From Rhynchosporium graminicola (taxonomy: Eukaryota; Ascomycota; Leotiomycetes; Helotiales; Ploettnerulaceae): a stretch of DNA of 64,000 nucleotides. The notes below the pieces were generated by a model, which was not told the origin of the DNA, made no database searches, and saw nothing but the letters and a program-made list of their open reading frames with translations. The stretch spans positions 262,152 to 326,151 of the forward strand of contig FJUW01000025.1 of NCBI GenBank assembly GCA_900074885.1. The letters are read 5' to 3'. Position 1 is the stretch's first letter, and each line of letters opens with the position of its first letter. The translations under genes and the position numbers were made by a program. Positions 61,090 through 64,000 of this stretch are shown here, one piece after another.

Positions 61090-62916
61090 TCGCAGCTTAG
61101 AACCCAGCCTTGTTATAATGCCCCGGAACGGGACCTCCGCATCCTGTTTGAGGGCTCAGTGCAGGAGTGCATTATCGTGGCTTGGTAGTACGAGGTTGTC
61201 CAACGAAGAAGTATTGCTTAGGTATGTCTCCTTATTCGGTATCTTGCTAATGGCAGAGACATGACTGCTTGCGGCTTTGCAACCTGGAAGCACAACCGCC
61301 CCGGAGATTTTGGATATACGTGATCCTGAACTCATCTTAAGGAATGCTGAAAAGTACCTGCAACTTTCAACGAATCTCTGCTGAGACACTGGTAAATGAC
61401 GAACGCATGCTACGCTTCTTTCGGCTCGCTGGTTCACACGTGAAGCTCAGAGTGCTCTTTCCACTCATATGATGTCTATTTAAGTCGCTTCACTCTCCTC
61501 TTCAACCTTCTGCCTCTTCGCCATACTCATCATAACCAATTCATTACACACAGACACACCATCCAACTTGATCTGGGATCGCAATAGGTTTCTGTATCGA
61601 CACTAATATCAAACGACATCATAGTCCTGGCACTATCAACAGCACCATTCGTCAAGAAAGCACCCATCTCCAGCCTCCGCGCTGCTTCATCCGACGGCCA
61701 GAACTTCAACACCAGGAGCGCCTATTGTTATTCTCCAAATTGTTCCTCATACGGCAAGACATTGCGGTGAAGATCTGCTGCTTCTTCTAGTAATGTGGCA
61801 AGATTCTGTAAAGCGCACGAAGTTATACGGTCGATTTTGGTGACCCAACATCGGGAAATGCGGGAAATGTTGTGATGGCGGATCACGATTTCGGTTGGCT
61901 TTCCGGCGCCGGATACTAAAATTTCGTTATCAGAAAGGAGTAATATAGCCGGTATGTGGTGTATTGGAGTAACGTACTACTAGTACTCTACTAGTCACTA
62001 GTGTACGCACGCACCTGTATAAACAGGTCCTCCTGCACTCTGTAGGACCTTCTCCACCTCTCTTATTCTATCAGTCGTCGCTAGCTACTCCATCGCGAGT
62101 TCATCCAACTTCTTATTGTAAGGTCGAGTCTCCATTAGTTGGTCACGATCCTCGAGGTTATGAACGGCGTTCCAATTCTCAACCTTACATTCCCTATTTT
62201 GCTTGATTCGGCTGGTTCGAGTTAGCTAGCTGCTGGCGTATCTTTTCCTAGGCTAATCGCGATAGTTTTTCTAAGTCCCCAGCCAAGGAAGATCTCCAAA
62301 TTGCTGAGAAACCAGCGATTTATTCCTGGAAATGCTACACTCTATACTACGTGAACTCATCGGGGTATTGAGAGCATCCTGCTCCCACTTTCTAGGAGCC
62401 ATCAACAATTCAAGGCGTGGATGATGCCTCCACAGTAACCCTACCATCGCTTGTGGCCTACCCAACCTTCGAGACAAGGACACCTAATTGGGAACAATTA
62501 TACGCATCCAGTAAGCTGCAATCGGACGCATTAAGATACATTCTTCTGCCACAAGGATTTTGGTAATACACTCGCCGGCAATTGACAAGTTAAGCATGGT
62601 GGTACCCCGATGGCTCTCGATCTACTGCCCCTTCGAAGCAGGTCGCTCTTTAACTTCAGGCTGCTTCAGCTGGAAACATGATCAATTTAGGGTATTATGG
62701 TAGTATAAGTAGGTAAGAGAAACTTGAAGAGTATGCACCAGGCGGACGCCGGAATCGAAGCCTACAGGTACTACGTTGGCATTGCATGGATTTTGAGATC
62801 TTTACATCAGATGACCTTTGTGTGATGTCTTGGTCATGAATAGGTAGCTCACTGACGACATGTGACCGTTTCAAATCACAGCTACCCGTCATGAACCACT
62901 CCCCTCTCTCTTGCAC
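61090..62916 (-). pseudogene. Decayed protein-coding gene, minus strand
   Basis: From about 62,664 to 61,530 one minus-strand frame reads as protein-like sequence, interrupted only by single stops: TAG at 62,624, 62,486, 62,273 and 62,087, TAA at 62,225 and 61,730, TAG at 61,724. A likely intron or stop cluster lies at about 62,030-61,965. An upstream exon candidate is 62,916-62,710, with acceptor TTTCCAG near 62,665. A further segment in another frame, 61,437-61,090, is broken by TGA at 61,158. Every stop can come from CAG, CAA or CGA by C to T, as expected from mild RIP or simple decay. Charged helical segments are visible but I recognise no family. Some short introns could be misread as stops. 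Confidence 0.45.
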
Positions 62917-63213
62917 CGTCTTTTCCAGCAGTTCATTTGGTGGGAATTCACGCTATCCTTAAATCAAAGACTTATCAAAGACTTATCAAAAGTCTGTGGA
63001 GTTTTCAAAGTCCGTTGCTCTCTTCAGCCGACCAGTTGCTCTTGGCGGCATAAGACTTCAGTGCCGGTAAGTCTCAGTGGAACACGGCCGCATAGATCTT
63101 GATTTCAGCTCGAGCAAAAAGGACCCCGCATTCAACCCGTAAAATGGTATTTTGGTCAACCAATGAACTGCGCTGTGCTGTGGAGAGAGCCCTGCCACTT
63201 CTCTTTTTTCGGC
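62917..63213. other. No gene seen
   Basis: Contains a short direct repeat of CAAAGACTTAT near 62,960-62,990; otherwise featureless. Confidence 0.5.
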
Positions 63214-63402
63214 CTAGCTCTCCTTGGCTTCCTGGTCTAATGCTTGCTTCGGCCCTTCCGTCTTCGCTTTAATCTTTGCGGGGAACGTTCCCGTCATCCT
63301 TGGTTTCGCTAGATTTTTAAGCTCCATGGGCACATCATCAAAGTGCTTAAACCGCTTGCAGCGATTTTGTGGATTTTCATCAGAATCTCCAGTCTCCGTC
63401 AT
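63214..63402 (-). CDS. Small charged ORF (62 codons), hypothetical
   Basis: ATG at 63,402, stop at 63,214. Starts Met-Thr-Glu-Thr-Gly-Asp-Ser-Asp-Glu and is Lys/Glu-rich, with a Cys-Lys-Arg-Phe-Lys-His-Phe stretch. Codon choice looks natural. It may be a small protein or one exon of a larger gene. It would be divergent from the MFS gene 290 bp away. Confidence 0.33.
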   Translation of the reverse strand: MTETGDSDENPQNRCKRFKHFDDVPMELKNLAKPRMTGTFPAKIKAKTEGPKQALDQEAKES

Positions 63403-63693
63403 TAGGAGTTGTATCCGAACCCGGGGTGGGGATCGTCATAATTGTTCACGGCCATGAGCCGTTCTTCCTCTACGAACGCCGATGTAGGTCTAATTCTCGA
63501 GTGCATCGGCTAGTCCCTTCTCACATATACGGGCTGCCTGTTGACCATTTCCTTCTGTTCTTCTATTTACATCTCATTTTGGTCGGCACGGGTGGAACGT
63601 TGGACTTGCTTATCACGCATTATTCGTGCATATATAGAGGAGGGAAAGTATACCTAGGTACAGGTTTGCCAATTTCAAGATTTGCAAGTCAAG
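63403..63693 (+). promoter_or_regulatory. Promoter region of the MFS gene
   Basis: TATATA at 63,631-63,636, 58 bases before the start codon, is a plausible TATA box. A plus-strand ORF running across this region is not credible as protein. Confidence 0.4.
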
Positions 63694-64000
63694 ATGTTTG
63701 GGTTCGGTAAAAAGAGTGAGTCACTTGCGAATGGGCAAGCAAATCTCCACTTTGCGCCTGCGAGAGATGTTTACTGACTTTCTTTAGAGACTCAAGAGCC
63801 ATCTGCCAATGGCTCAGTTGACCCAGAGAACGGCTTCAACAATGAGACAAACAATTATTACGATCCCAAACCCGCAGACACAGTCGTAGAGCACGATGAT
63901 TTGAACGTCGTGTGTCCACCCCACACCACCGAGAGCAAGCTCATGAGGAAGATCGATTTTCGAGTTATCCCATTCCTCTGCATTCTCTACCTGCTGGCAT
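63694..64000 (+). CDS. MFS transporter, N-terminal part (continues beyond window)
   Basis: Exon 1 63,694-63,715 (22 nt, Met-Phe-Gly-Phe-Gly-Lys-Lys), intron 63,716-63,787 (GTGAGT...TTTAG, branch ACTGAC), exon 2 from 63,788. Without splicing the frame stops at 63,775. A hydrophilic, Asn/Asp/Pro-rich cytosolic N-terminus of about 60 residues is followed by Leu-Met-Arg-Lys-Ile-Asp-Phe-Arg-Val-Ile-Pro and the start of transmembrane helix 1. That leader is typical of the fungal anion:cation symporter (Dal5/allantoate-permease-like) branch of the major facilitator superfamily. Substrate cannot be told from this fragment. Confidence 0.78.

Overview
The window looks like a filamentous ascomycete (Pezizomycotina) chromosome. 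It has short GT-AG introns, an Atg1 autophagy kinase gene, and a hard split between a TE block ruined by repeat-induced point mutation (RIP) and a normal gene-bearing block. Leotiomycetes is a guess from general gene style only.

Region 1 (1-47,678) is wholly made of LTR retrotransposons inserted into one another. CpA and TpG are nearly absent and TpA is everywhere, so Gln and Trp codons have become stops and no full protein survives. I recognise four families. Copia: LTR 178-186 bp, 5,553 bp complete. G, a Ty3/gypsy chromovirus-type element: LTR 268-270 bp, about 7.78 kb after removing insertions. B/C, a second Ty3/gypsy family: LTR 235 bp, 6,564 bp. E, a short non-autonomous relative of G: LTR 202 bp. 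Target-site duplications (TSDs) fix most boundaries. Copia-3 is the outer shell (9,418-9,736 and 42,647-47,678, with its 5' end left of the window). G (9,737-42,646, TSD ATTAT) sits inside it. Inside G lie E (12,397-14,122, GGAAT), C on the minus strand (17,310-38,049, CTGAT) and a tandem E array (38,110-40,759, TAAAC). Inside C lie B (21,828-34,114, ATAGG) and a solo G LTR (36,539-36,806, ATATC). Inside B lies copia-1 (23,755-29,307, TAAAG). On the left a second chain is cut by the window edge: copia-2 in G copy H, which is in a reverse G copy, which is in copia-3.

Four single-N positions (4,171; 6,453; 18,131; 23,145) each separate two copies of the same sequence. Removing one copy at each makes independent copies of a family agree in length (B and C both 6,564 bp), so these are unmerged assembly overlaps, not biology.

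Region 2 (47,679-64,000) is ordinary-composition DNA. It holds a possible relic cut by copia-3, ATG1 (51,565-54,666, three exons, 969 aa), a convergent two-exon F-box gene (59,456-56,514, minus, 963 aa), a decayed minus-strand gene (about 62,916-61,090), a small uncertain minus ORF, and the first two exons of an MFS transporter running off the right edge. Intergenic DNA carries many short tandem repeats. I see no tRNA, rRNA or CRISPR.

The main leads are the exact insertion order of the nest, a possible antisense reading frame between the pol gene and 3' LTR of the G family, a chimeric middle LTR in the E array, and RIP changes that hit catalytic and zinc-binding codons.
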